Both the position numbers and the translations under genes were made by a program. The notes below the pieces were generated by a model. That model was not told where the DNA came from. It saw nothing but the letters and a program-made list of their open reading frames with translations, and made no database searches. Shown piece after piece: positions 25,720 to 33,199 of a stretch of 64,000 bases of DNA. Position 1 is the first letter of the stretch; each line of letters starts with the position of its first letter. This DNA comes from Micromonospora_I sp040659735 (lineage in GTDB: Bacteria; Actinomycetota; Actinomycetes; Mycobacteriales; Micromonosporaceae), in contig NZ_JBFANZ010000019.1 of NCBI RefSeq assembly GCF_040659735.1, positions 56,453-120,452 of the forward strand, read 5' to 3'.

Positions 25720-25733
25720 GGAAAGCGCTTTCC
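25720..25733. promoter_or_regulatory. LacI-type operator upstream of pectate lyase
   Basis: GGAAAGCGCTTTCC is a perfect 14-bp palindrome centred on CG, 36 bp before the pectate lyase start. The xGAAAGCGCTTTCx form is the usual LacI/CcpA-family half-site arrangement. No lacI-type gene is in the window. Confidence 0.65.
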
Positions 25734-25777
25734 TATGCCAGCGAAGACTATCGATGTACGACAGGACTGTCAACAGC

Positions 25778-25791
25778 ACGTTTCGAAACGT
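25778..25791. promoter_or_regulatory. Second palindrome in the pectate lyase promoter region
   Basis: ACGTTTCGAAACGT is a perfect 14-bp palindrome 58 bp from the first one (start to start). Its core differs from the GCGCTT type, so it may bind a different regulator. It lies about 95 bp before the pectate lyase start. Confidence 0.5.
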
Positions 25792-25820
25792 CTCGATGCG
25801 TTGCGCGGTCCACAGCGCCG

Positions 25821-25890
25821 CGATCTTGTAGTTGTGGCCCGGGCGAAGTACGCGAATCAGCGCATAACCGGGGCCACAACTACAAGATCG
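25821..25890. repeat. 20-bp perfect inverted repeat after the maoC gene
   Basis: CGATCTTGTAGTTGTGGCCC (25821-25840) and its exact reverse complement (25871-25890) flank a 30-nt loop. It lies 11 bp beyond the maoC stop, so it can terminate that operon. Its sequence is different from the GATCA(A/T)G-type palindromes elsewhere in the window. Confidence 0.7.
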
Positions 25891-25900
25891 GCGAGAGGAG

Positions 25901-26863
25901 TCAGCGCACGGAGCCGGTGAGGTGCGGTCGGCCGGAGCGGGCGTCGTGCAAGGCGAAATCCCACTCCGGGGAGGCGCTGAACGCCACCGTCGCGGGGAGC
26001 AGAATCGGCAGCTTGAAGGCGACGTCCACCGTGTACGCCTCCGGCAGCCGCCCCTCCAGCCCCGCCAGGCAACGCGCCTTGCTCCACATGCCGTGCGCGA
26101 TCGGCCGGGGAAAGCCGAAGAGCCGGGCGCCCACCCGCGAGGTATGGATCGGGTTGTGGTCGCCGGAGACCGCGGCGTAGTCCGTACCCACCCGGGGCTC
26201 CACCCGCCACTGCCCGGAAGCGGCCGGCGGCCTCGGCCGGTCACCCGGCTCGCGCCGCCCGCCCCCGTCGGCGGTGCGTTCCCTGCGCAGGTACGTCGAG
26301 ACGCCCCGCCACACCAGCTCCCCGCTCGCCCACGCCGTCGCCACCACGTCGAGTTGCCGTCCCCGCTCGTGCGGACGCAGGTCGACGGCCCGCACCGAGA
26401 GATCGAGCGTCTCGCCGGCGTCGATCGGACGCTCCACGGTGATCCGGTTCGCGATGTGCACCATCCCCACGACCGGGAACGGGAACTCCGACGCGGACAT
26501 CAGCCGCATCGACAGCGGGAAGGCCAGAATGTGGGGATAGGTGGCCGGGAGCGTGTCGGCGAGCCGGAAACCGCAGACCCGGTCGTAGGCGGCCAGGTGC
26601 GCCCGGTCGACGGTGACCCCGCGGAGCATCAGCTCCACCTCCGGGAGCGTGTCGCCGCCCCGACCGCGCAAGCGCGGCAGCATCCCCATCGCCGCCCGCC
26701 GGTAGAGCGCCCCCGTCGCCGGCGGCTCGGACAGCTCGATGACGCCGTTCGCTCGCGACTGCGGGGCTCGCTGCGCTCTCTCCTCGCACTCGCCTATGAC
26801 CCCGTTCGCTCGCGACTGAGGGGCTCGCTGCGCTCTCTCCTCGCTTCCGCCGGTGATCTCCAT
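25901..26863 (-). CDS. MaoC-family (R)-hydroxyacyl dehydratase with repeat-derived N-terminus
   Basis: The product has 320 residues with two hot-dog domains. The C-terminal one holds the hydratase motif YAAVSGDHNPIHTS followed by FGFPRPIAHGMWSKA, with the catalytic Asp and His. It should hydrate or dehydrate enoyl/3-hydroxyacyl thioesters, and resembles mycobacterial HtdX, which is also next to a fabG4 gene. Residues 8-42 are two copies of ERAQRAPQSRANGVI, encoded by the 57-bp repeat at 26739-26844, inserted just after the start codon. ATG 26863 abuts the fabG4 stop. Confidence 0.85.
   Translation of the reverse strand: MEITGGSEERAQRAPQSRANGVIGECEERAQRAPQSRANGVIELSEPPATGALYRRAAMGMLPRLRGRGGDTLPEVELMLRGVTVDRAHLAAYDRVCGFRLADTLPATYPHILAFPLSMRLMSASEFPFPVVGMVHIANRITVERPIDAGETLDLSVRAVDLRPHERGRQLDVVATAWASGELVWRGVSTYLRRERTADGGGRREPGDRPRPPAASGQWRVEPRVGTDYAAVSGDHNPIHTSRVGARLFGFPRPIAHGMWSKARCLAGLEGRLPEAYTVDVAFKLPILLPATVAFSASPEWDFALHDARSGRPHLTGSVR
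26739..26844. repeat. In-frame 57-bp tandem repeat at the 5' end of maoC
   Basis: The unit 26739-26787 recurs at 26796-26844 with 47 of 49 bases identical. The period of 57 bp is exactly 19 codons, so the reading frame survives. It encodes two copies of ERAQRAPQSRANGVI. I recall similar strings in other Micromonospora-type intergenic and terminal coding regions, so it looks like a mobile palindromic repeat that expanded into a gene. Confidence 0.7.
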
Positions 26864-28219
26864 CTAGGCCCCCAGCAGACTCTGGCCGCAGACCCGCACC
26901 ACGTTGCCGGTGATTCCACCGGAGGCCGGGGAGGCGAACCAGGCGATCGTCTCGGCCACGTCGACCGGCAGGCCCCCCTGGGACATGCTGTTCATCCGGC
27001 GTCCGGCCTCGCGGATCATCATCGGGATCTTGGCGGTCATCTTCGTCTCGATGAAGCCGGGCGCGACTGCGTTGATCGTCACGCCCCGTTCGGCGAGCAC
27101 CGGCGCCATCGACTGCACCAGGCCGATCACGCCGGCCTTCGAGGTCGCGTAGTTGGTCTGACCGCGGTTGCCGGCGATACCGGCGATGGAGGCGACGCCC
27201 ACCAGCCTCCCGCCGTCGGCGATCAGATCGCGTTCCAGGAGCACATCGTTGATCCGCTCCTGGCTCGACAGGTTCACGTCGAGCACCGAATCCCACCGGC
27301 CGCTGTCCATCTTCCCGAGCGTCTTGTCCCGGGTGATGCCGGCGTTGTGCACGACGATGTCGACGCGCCCGTGTCGGTCGGCGAGGTGGTCGGCGAGCCG
27401 GGCGGGGGCGTCGGCGGCAGTCAGGTCGAGCTGCACCGCCGTACCCCCGATCTCGTTGGCGACCGCGGCGAGCGCGTCGCCGGCGGCGGGCACGTCGAGT
27501 GCGATCACGTGCGCGCCGTCGCGGGCCAGCACCCGCGCGATCGCCGCACCGATCCCACGCGCCGCGCCGGTGACCAGCGCGACCCTGCCGTCCAGGGGGC
27601 GGTCCCAGTCCTGCGGCGGGTTCACCGCGGTCGCCGGAGCGACCCGGATGACCTGGCCCGACACGTAGGCCGACCGCCCGGAGAGCAGGAAGCGCAGCGT
27701 GCTCTCCACAGCGGACTCGGCGCCCGGGGCGACGTAGACGAGCTGGGCGGTGGTGCCCCGGCCGAACTCCTTGCCGAGGCTGCGGGTCAGACCCTCCAGC
27801 GCGCGCTGCGCCGTCGCCTCCCGCGGGGACGCGCACGCCTCGGGCGGCGTGCCCAGCACGATCACCCGGCCGGACGGGTGGAGCGCCCGGGCCAGCGGAT
27901 GGAAGAAGTCATAGAGGGCGCGCAGCCCGGTCGAGTCCGTGATGCCGGTCGCGTCGAAGACCAGGGCCGCGTTGAGCGGGGGCCGTGCGCTGTCGTCGGC
28001 GGGGACCGGGTCGCGTACCTCGACGCCGGCCGACGTCAGCATCTTGCGCACGGGTTCGAGCAGACGCCCGTTGGGCGCGGCGCCGAGCAGCACCGGGGCC
28101 GGCACCAGCGGGTCGCCCGGTCGATGGCGGCGCAGCCGTGGCGGATCGGGCAGACCGAGCCGCTTGACGAGTGCCTTGCCGGGTCCGGAGTGCGCGAAGC
28201 TCGCGTACCTGTCACTCAT
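26864..28219 (-). CDS. FabG4-like 3-oxoacyl-thioester reductase (long SDR)
   Basis: The product has 451 residues. A divergent N-terminal Rossmann-like domain (about 1-205) precedes a classical SDR domain with VTGAARGIGAAIA, VHNAGITRD, the catalytic GVASIAGIAGNRGQTNYATSKAG split across Ser/Tyr/Lys, and VAPGFIETKMTAKIP. Two-domain length and order match FabG4 of mycobacteria, an NADH-dependent 3-oxoacyl-CoA reductase. It is leaderless: TAGGCT lies 6 nt before ATG 28219 and overlaps the 28228 operator. It is co-transcribed with maoC. Confidence 0.88.
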   Translation of the reverse strand: MSDRYASFAHSGPGKALVKRLGLPDPPRLRRHRPGDPLVPAPVLLGAAPNGRLLEPVRKMLTSAGVEVRDPVPADDSARPPLNAALVFDATGITDSTGLRALYDFFHPLARALHPSGRVIVLGTPPEACASPREATAQRALEGLTRSLGKEFGRGTTAQLVYVAPGAESAVESTLRFLLSGRSAYVSGQVIRVAPATAVNPPQDWDRPLDGRVALVTGAARGIGAAIARVLARDGAHVIALDVPAAGDALAAVANEIGGTAVQLDLTAADAPARLADHLADRHGRVDIVVHNAGITRDKTLGKMDSGRWDSVLDVNLSSQERINDVLLERDLIADGGRLVGVASIAGIAGNRGQTNYATSKAGVIGLVQSMAPVLAERGVTINAVAPGFIETKMTAKIPMMIREAGRRMNSMSQGGLPVDVAETIAWFASPASGGITGNVVRVCGQSLLGA

Positions 28220-28227
28220 GGGCGTAG

Positions 28228-28243
28228 CCTACTCGCGAGTAGG
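28228..28243. promoter_or_regulatory. TetR operator between fabG4-like and thiolase genes
   Basis: CCTACTCGCGAGTAGG is a perfect 16-bp palindrome. Each end merges into a -10 box: TAGGCT leftward (28231-28226) and TAGGTT rightward (28240-28245). It shares CCTACTC and GAGTAGG with the operator at 23960, implying one regulator. Confidence 0.8.
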
Positions 28244-28271
28244 TTAGAGGCAACCCATTGGAGGCGAAGTC

Positions 28272-29564
28272 GTGGAGACCGTACGTCGCGTCGCGATCCT
28301 CGGAGGCAACCGGATCCCGTTCGCCCGGTCGAACAGCCGCTACGCCGCCGCGTCCAACCAGGACATGCTCACCGCGGCGCTCGACGGGCTGATCGCCCGG
28401 TTCGGGCTCGCCGGCGAGCGGGTCGGTGAGGTGGTGGCCGGCGCGGTGCTCAAGCACGCCCGTGACTTCAACCTGACCCGCGAGGTGGTGCTCGGCTCCA
28501 AGCTGGACCCGCGCACCCCCGCGTACGACATCCAGCAGGCCTGCGGCACGGGCCTGGAGGCCGCGATCCTGGTCGCCAACAAGATCGCCCTCGGTCAGAT
28601 CGACGTGGGCATCGCCGGCGGCGTCGACACCACCTCCGACGCGCCGCTGGCGCTCAACGAGGACATGCGGCGCACGCTGCTGAAAATCAACTCCGCCCGC
28701 AGTCTCGGCGAGCGGCTGCGCGCCGCCACGGCGCTCCGACCGCTCCAGCCGTTCAAGCCGGAGATCCCGCGCAACGCCGAACCGCGGACCGGGCTCTCCA
28801 TGGGGGACCACGCGGCCGTCACGGCAGCCCGGTGGGGCGTCGACCGGGAGTCGCAGGACGAACTCGCCCTGACGTCGCACCAGCGGCTCGCCGCGGCGTA
28901 CGAGCGCGGTTTCTTCGACGATCTGGTCACGCCCTACCTTGGGCTCAGCCGGGACCAGAACCTGCGCGCGGAGACCACGCTGGAGAAGCTGGGCAAGCTG
29001 CGCCCGGTTTTCGGCACCCGCGGCCCCGACGCCGACAAGGCGACCATGACGGCGGGCAACTCTTCGCCGCTCACCGACGGCGCGTCGACCGTGCTGCTGG
29101 CCTCCGAGGAATGGGCGACGGCCCACAAGCTGCCGGTGCAGGCCTACCTGTCGTTCTCCGAGGTCGCCGCCGTCGACTTCGTGCACGGCGAGGAGGGACT
29201 GCTGATGGCCCCCGCGTACGCCGTGCCCCGGATGCTGGCCCGCGCCGGCCTGACGTTGCAGGACTTCGACTACTACGAGATCCACGAGGCGTTCGCCTCG
29301 CAGGTGCTCGCCACGCTCGCCGCGTGGGAGTCGCCGGAGTTCTGCAAGGAGAAGCTCGGACTCGACGCCCCGCTGGGCGCGATCGACCGGGCCAAGCTCA
29401 ACGTGAACGGCTCGTCCCTGGCGGCCGGGCACCCGTTCGCCGCGACCGGCGGCCGGATCGTGGCGACCCTGGCCAAGTTGCTCGCCGAGAAGGGCTCCGG
29501 CCGCGGCCTGATCTCGATCTGCGCCGCCGGCGGCCAGGGCGTCGTGGCGATCCTGGAACGCTGA
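28272..29564 (+). CDS. Acetyl-CoA C-acyltransferase (FadA2-type thiolase)
   Basis: The product has 430 residues. The nucleophile block is QQACGTGLEAAIL, the mid block NGSSLAAGHPFAATGGR holds the catalytic His, and ICAAGGQG at the C-terminus holds the second Cys. It should cleave 3-ketoacyl-CoA in beta-oxidation. GTG 28272 follows TTGGAGG by about 7 nt. It is divergent from the fabG4-like/maoC operon and under the same operator. This arrangement mirrors the htdX-fabG4-fadA2 locus that I recall in mycobacteria. Confidence 0.9.
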   Translation: METVRRVAILGGNRIPFARSNSRYAAASNQDMLTAALDGLIARFGLAGERVGEVVAGAVLKHARDFNLTREVVLGSKLDPRTPAYDIQQACGTGLEAAILVANKIALGQIDVGIAGGVDTTSDAPLALNEDMRRTLLKINSARSLGERLRAATALRPLQPFKPEIPRNAEPRTGLSMGDHAAVTAARWGVDRESQDELALTSHQRLAAAYERGFFDDLVTPYLGLSRDQNLRAETTLEKLGKLRPVFGTRGPDADKATMTAGNSSPLTDGASTVLLASEEWATAHKLPVQAYLSFSEVAAVDFVHGEEGLLMAPAYAVPRMLARAGLTLQDFDYYEIHEAFASQVLATLAAWESPEFCKEKLGLDAPLGAIDRAKLNVNGSSLAAGHPFAATGGRIVATLAKLLAEKGSGRGLISICAAGGQGVVAILER

Positions 29565-29591
29565 CTCCGGCGCTCGCCGGGCCTGGACGCG

Positions 29592-29626
29592 CCGACGCCC
29601 GCCACGCTGTGCGTGGCGGGCGTCGG
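29592..29626 (+). terminator. Hairpin terminator of the thiolase gene
   Basis: CCGACGCCCGCCAC (29592-29605) and GTGGCGGGCGTCGG (29613-29626) form a perfect 14-bp stem with a 7-nt loop, 28 bp after the stop. Confidence 0.8.
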
Positions 29627-29660
29627 CTATTCGGGCCTCAGCCCAGAGTCGGTCCACGAC

Positions 29661-29774
29661 GTGATCGCCGTACGCGACTCGACGCAGCCGGACGGGGCGA
29701 TCCTGACGTTCACCTCGACTGGGTGGCGAGCGTTCATCGACGGCGCCAGGGACGGTGGGTTCCGCCCGCGCTGA
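29661..29774 (+). pseudogene. C-terminal fragment of a DUF397 protein
   Basis: A short frame reads VIAVRDSTQPDGAILTFT and WRAFIDGARDGGF, ending at TGA 29772-29774. AVRDSK.PDGP.LTF....W.AF...V..G.F is the diagnostic second half of DUF397, the small partner of XRE-type regulators in actinomycetes. The first half (the W.KSS.S...NCVEVA block) is absent and the fragment starts just after a terminator, so it is most likely a decayed remnant. No XRE partner is adjacent. Confidence 0.6.
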
Positions 29775-29825
29775 CGAGCGCGGGCTGCCGCGAGGACGTG
29801 CGGGCCGGTCGGGAAGAATGACGCT

Positions 29826-31265
29826 GTGACGCAGACGCAACGCCCGCAGGTCCCGAACGTGCTCGCTGGCCGCTACGCCTCCGCGGAGCTGGTCGCCCTC
29901 TGGTCGCCGGAGGAGAAGATCCGGATGGAGCGGCGGCTGTGGCTGGCGGTGCTGCGGGCGCAGCGCGACCTCGGCGTCCCGCTCCCCGAAGGGGTCGTCG
30001 AGGCGTACGAGGCGGTACTGGACCGGGTGGACCTCGCCTCGATCGCGGCGCGCGAGCGGGTCACCCGCCACGACGTGAAGGCGCGGATCGAGGAGTTCAG
30101 CGCCCTCGCCGGGCACGAGCACGTGCACAAGGGCATGACGTCGCGCGACCTTACGGAAAACGTCGAGCAGTTGCAGATCCGGGCATCGCTGGAGCTGATC
30201 CGCGACCGCGTGGTGGCCACGCTGGCCCGCCTGGGTCGGCTCGCCGTCGAGCACGCCGAGCTGGTCATGACGGGGCGGTCGCACAACGTCCCCGCGCAGG
30301 CGACCACGCTGGGCAAGCGGTTCGCGTCCGCCGCCGAGGAGCTGCTGATCGCGTATGAGCGGCTCGACGAGCTGATCGGCCGCTACCCGTTGCGCGGCAT
30401 CAAGGGTCCGGTCGGCACCGCGGCCGACCAGCTGGACCTCTTCGACGGCGACGCCGACCGGGCCGCGGAGCTGGAGCGGCGGGTCGCCGAGCACCTGGGC
30501 TTCCGTCGCGTGCTCGACAGCGTCGGCCAGGTCTACCCGCGCTCGCTCGACTTCGACGTGGTCGCCGCGCTCGTCCAGACGGCAGCGGCTCCCTCGTCGC
30601 TGGCCACCACCATCCGGCTCATGGTCGGCCAGGAGTTGGCGACCGAGGGCTTCAAGCCGGGCCAGGTCGGGTCGAGCGCGATGCCGCACAAGATGAACAC
30701 GCGCTCCAGCGAGCGCGTCAACGGGCTCGCGGTCATCATCCGGGGGTATCTGTCGATGATGGGCGAGCTCGCCGGCGACCAGTGGAACGAGGGGGACGTC
30801 TCCTGCTCGGTCGTGCGTCGGGTCGCCCTGCCGGATGCCTTCTTCGCCGCCGACGGGCTCTTCCAGACCTTCCTCACGGTGCTCGACGAGTTCGGCGCCT
30901 ACCCGGCGGTGATCGCCCGCGAGCTCGACCGCTACCTGCCGTTCCTGGCCACCACGAAGATTCTCGTGGCGGCAGTGCGGCGCGGGGTCGGGCGGGAGGT
31001 CGCCCACGAGGTGATTAAGGAGCACGCGGTGGCGGTGGCACTCGCGATGCGGGAGAAGGGCGCCGCGGAGAACGATCTCTTCGACCGGCTCGCTGCCGAC
31101 GGCCGGCTCGGCCTGACCCGGGCGGAGATCGACGCGCTGGTCGTGGACCGCGCCGCCTTCGTCGGCGCGGCTCCGGCCCAGGTCCAGGCCGTCGCGGACC
31201 GGATCGCCGCGGTGGTCGCGGCGCACCCCGGGGCCGCGGCGTACGCGCCAGCGCCCATCCTCTGA
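29826..31265 (+). CDS. purB: Adenylosuccinate lyase
   Basis: The product cleaves SAICAR to AICAR and adenylosuccinate to AMP, releasing fumarate. It has 479 residues. Family landmarks are HEHVHKGMTSRDLTEN, MTGRSHNVPAQATTLGKRFA with the catalytic His region, and the signature loop VGSSAMPHKMNTRSSERV. The C-terminal part has AVRRGVGREVAHEVIKEHAV. GTG 29826 lacks a Shine-Dalgarno sequence; AAGAAT 6 nt upstream could be a poor -10 of a leaderless transcript. The purC gene often found downstream is not here. Confidence 0.95.
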   Translation: MTQTQRPQVPNVLAGRYASAELVALWSPEEKIRMERRLWLAVLRAQRDLGVPLPEGVVEAYEAVLDRVDLASIAARERVTRHDVKARIEEFSALAGHEHVHKGMTSRDLTENVEQLQIRASLELIRDRVVATLARLGRLAVEHAELVMTGRSHNVPAQATTLGKRFASAAEELLIAYERLDELIGRYPLRGIKGPVGTAADQLDLFDGDADRAAELERRVAEHLGFRRVLDSVGQVYPRSLDFDVVAALVQTAAAPSSLATTIRLMVGQELATEGFKPGQVGSSAMPHKMNTRSSERVNGLAVIIRGYLSMMGELAGDQWNEGDVSCSVVRRVALPDAFFAADGLFQTFLTVLDEFGAYPAVIARELDRYLPFLATTKILVAAVRRGVGREVAHEVIKEHAVAVALAMREKGAAENDLFDRLAADGRLGLTRAEIDALVVDRAAFVGAAPAQVQAVADRIAAVVAAHPGAAAYAPAPIL

Positions 31266-31269
31266 GCGA

Positions 31270-31686
31270 TCAGCCCGAGGACGAACCGGATTGGCCGCTC
31301 GAGCCACTGCCGGCCTTCTGGTCCCCCTGCTTCGGCTGTTGCTGCTGGTTCTCCGGCTTGTCCGCGTCCGGCCGTATCTGCACCACGACGGCGGCGGTCC
31401 CGTACGCGCAGAGTTCGATGTGCGTGGGTCCGACCTGGCGACAGTCGAACCGCATCCCGATGACGGCGTTCGCGCCCTTCTTGGTGGCGGCCTGGCCCAG
31501 CTTGGAGATCGCGTCCATCCGGTACTTCGTGAGGTGATCGGCGCCTTCGGGATCCGACTTGCCGCCGCGCAGGCTCTTCACGCCTTCCTTGAAGGGGTTC
31601 ATGGAGCGGGCGGCCGACACGACCACCTCGCCGAGGACGGCGCGTATCTCGAATCCAGGTAGATCATTCGTCGTCACAACCAGCAC
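31270..31686 (-). CDS. YbjQ (UPF0145) heavy-metal-binding-domain-like protein
   Basis: The product has 138 residues. The first ~105 form the YbjQ fold: PGFEIRAVLGEVVVSAARS, then DAISKLGQAATKKGANAVIGMRFDCRQVG and CAYGTAAVVV. The last ~30 are Gln/Ser/Gly-rich and probably disordered. The family forms pentamers of unknown role. It is convergent with purB, only 4 bp between the stops. The GTG start has a TAGCAT box 6 nt upstream, so it is leaderless. Confidence 0.85.
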   Translation of the reverse strand: MLVVTTNDLPGFEIRAVLGEVVVSAARSMNPFKEGVKSLRGGKSDPEGADHLTKYRMDAISKLGQAATKKGANAVIGMRFDCRQVGPTHIELCAYGTAAVVVQIRPDADKPENQQQQPKQGDQKAGSGSSGQSGSSSG

Positions 31687-31692
31687 GGCCCG

Positions 31693-31698
31693 ATGCTA
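31693..31698 (-). promoter_or_regulatory. -10 box (TAGCAT) of the leaderless ybjQ-like gene
   Basis: On the minus strand TAGCAT ends 6 nt before GTG 31686, with no ribosome-binding site. Confidence 0.55.
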
Positions 31699-31760
31699 GG
31701 TGGGAGCTGATCACCACAGTTGCGGAGAGTTACCGGCTGGCCGCGATATGCAAAACGACG

Positions 31761-31798
31761 CGGCGCGGACTCCCTGGCCAATCGCGGAGTCCGCGCCG
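31761..31798 (-). terminator. Hairpin terminator of the trypsin-like protease gene
   Basis: CGGCGCGGACTCC (31761-31773) and GGAGTCCGCGCCG (31786-31798) form a perfect 13-bp stem with a 12-nt loop. On the minus strand it is followed within 5 nt by TTTT, so it is a near-classical intrinsic terminator, 29 bp beyond the stop. Confidence 0.8.
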
Positions 31799-31826
31799 CA
31801 CCTGCGCAGAGTCGGGACGTTGGGCG

Positions 31827-32501
31827 TCAGACGCCCGAGACGGAGCGGATCCAGGAGCGGTTGTAGGCAACGCTGCCGTAGTTCTGGATGCTCTGACCGT
31901 CGGCGGTCGACGCGACGCCGACCTGGGCGCCGTTGTAGAACTGCGGCCCGCCCGAGTCGCCCTTCCAGGCGTTGCCGTTGACCCGCGTGCTGCGGATCGC
32001 CCGGCCGCCGTACGCGTCCGTGACGTTGGTGCTGGTCACTTGCACCGTCGCCGTCTTCAGCACGGTGGACGCCGAGCAGCCGCTGTAGCAGGTCATGCCC
32101 CAGCCGTAGATCGTGTTGTTCGAGTTGACCGGCGGGTAGCTGCTGGACAGCGATACGTACGACGTGTTGACCGCGGTGCTGAGCTGGAGCAGCGCGAGGT
32201 CGTACTGGCTGTAGGTGGCGCTGACGCCGCTGGTCACGCCGCCGGAGGTCCGGTTGACGCTGCCGACCCGCACCGACATGGTCCCGCCGAGGCAGTGCCG
32301 GGCGGTGAGCACCCAGCGCGACGCGATGATCGTGCCGGAGCAGGTGAACGAGCCGTTGCTGAGGATGGCTGCCGCCCACGGCGCCGAGGAGACGGTGCCG
32401 CCGCCGATGATGGGCTGCGGCGCGGCGACGGCCGCGCCCGGTGCGACGAGCGCGCCGACGAGCGCCGTGGTGGCGACCGCAAGGGTCAGGCGTAGACGCA
32501 T
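31827..32501 (-). CDS. Secreted trypsin-like serine protease (S1 family)
   Basis: The product has 224 residues from ATG 32501, which has GGAAGGAG 7 nt upstream. A signal peptide ends near VAAPQP (about residue 28), and IIGGGTVSSAPWAAAI marks the start of the protease domain. The catalytic triad is visible as LTARHCLGG (His), YSQYDLALLQL (Asp) and GNAWKGDSGGPQFYNG (Ser). The Cys pairs of the family are partly kept (SFTCSGTII/RHC, CYSGC). It should be exported and act extracellularly. Monocistronic. Confidence 0.9.
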   Translation of the reverse strand: MRLRLTLAVATTALVGALVAPGAAVAAPQPIIGGGTVSSAPWAAAILSNGSFTCSGTIIASRWVLTARHCLGGTMSVRVGSVNRTSGGVTSGVSATYSQYDLALLQLSTAVNTSYVSLSSSYPPVNSNNTIYGWGMTCYSGCSASTVLKTATVQVTSTNVTDAYGGRAIRSTRVNGNAWKGDSGGPQFYNGAQVGVASTADGQSIQNYGSVAYNRSWIRSVSGV

Positions 32502-32932
32502 GTTGGGCTCCTTCCGAGGGGGTTGCCCGGGGGTCCGGGTCCGGTGAGCCACCGCGGACGGGGGGTTCGTTCGCGGAGTGTTACATCCGATGTTCGGAGA
32601 TGAACGCCGGCTGTTTGACGACAGACGCTAGGCCTTTCGGCGGTCATCTACAAGGATCAAATCGAGGTCATACGATGGGCTGATACTTGCGGCGCCGCCG
32701 CCCCCTCTCTTCCTGTCGATCAAGGACTCACTCACGTAGATTGATCTCTAATCGTTTGCAAAAGTCCGTGATCCACGAGCGGTTCCCGGGTCGGGGCTGT
32801 GCCCGTTCCGCTGCCGTCGACATGCCTGCGCCGCAGGCGACCCCTGCGGCGACCGGTGTATCTACCAGGTAGGCTGACTGCGCTCGCCCCTTTGGGTCGG
32901 CACCCAACTGCGTACACAGTCAGGAGTGCCCC
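32502..32932. other. Intergenic region upstream of purS, relatively AT-rich
   Basis: About 430 bp lie between the divergent protease and purS genes. It contains an imperfect dyad at 32718-32773, a possible -10 TAGGCT (32870-32875) with about 50 nt of leader before purS, and the protease promoter. I see no coding frame with a ribosome-binding site and no recognisable riboswitch. Confidence 0.5.
32718..32773. repeat. Imperfect GATCAAGGACT dyad upstream of purS
   Basis: GATCAAGGACT (32718-32728) and AGTCCGTGATC (32763-32773) are complementary at 10 of 11 positions, with a 34-nt interior that includes TTGATC. It shares its AAGGACT arm with the hairpin at 44464. Confidence 0.45.
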
Positions 32933-33199
32933 GTGGCTCGCGTCGTCGTCGACGTCATGCTCAAGCCGGAGATCCTCGATCCTCAGGGCCAGGCGGTGGC
33001 CAATGCGCTGCCGAGGCTCGGAGTTGACGACGTCTCGTCGGTGCGCATCGGCCGACGGATAGAGATCGACTTCGTTGGTGAGGCCGACCTCGACCGCGCC
33101 CGCGAGATCGCCGACAAACTGCTCGCCAACCCGGTGATCGAGGAGTTCTCGCTCCGGGTGGTCGACGCGGAGTCCGACGCCGTGGACAGCCGGCCGTGA
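32933..33199 (+). CDS. purS: FGAM synthase subunit PurS
   Basis: The product has 88 residues. It opens ARVVVDVMLKPEILDPQGQAVANAL and contains VRIGRRIEIDF, the PurS pattern. It dimerises and bridges PurL and PurQ in the three-subunit formylglycinamidine ribonucleotide synthase. GTG 32933 follows AGGAG by 7 nt. The stop overlaps purQ by 4 bp. Confidence 0.95.
   Translation: MARVVVDVMLKPEILDPQGQAVANALPRLGVDDVSSVRIGRRIEIDFVGEADLDRAREIADKLLANPVIEEFSLRVVDAESDAVDSRP

Noticed and set aside
25922..28429. Long plus-strand open frame across maoC and the fabG4-like gene
   Set aside because: It is a shadow frame without a ribosome-binding site, and its composition is typical of GC-biased antisense reading.
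28212..31307. Very long open frame antisense to the thiolase and purB genes
   Set aside because: High GC keeps antisense frames open. The translation is Arg/His/Gly-rich, has no domain, and both opposite-strand genes are unambiguous.
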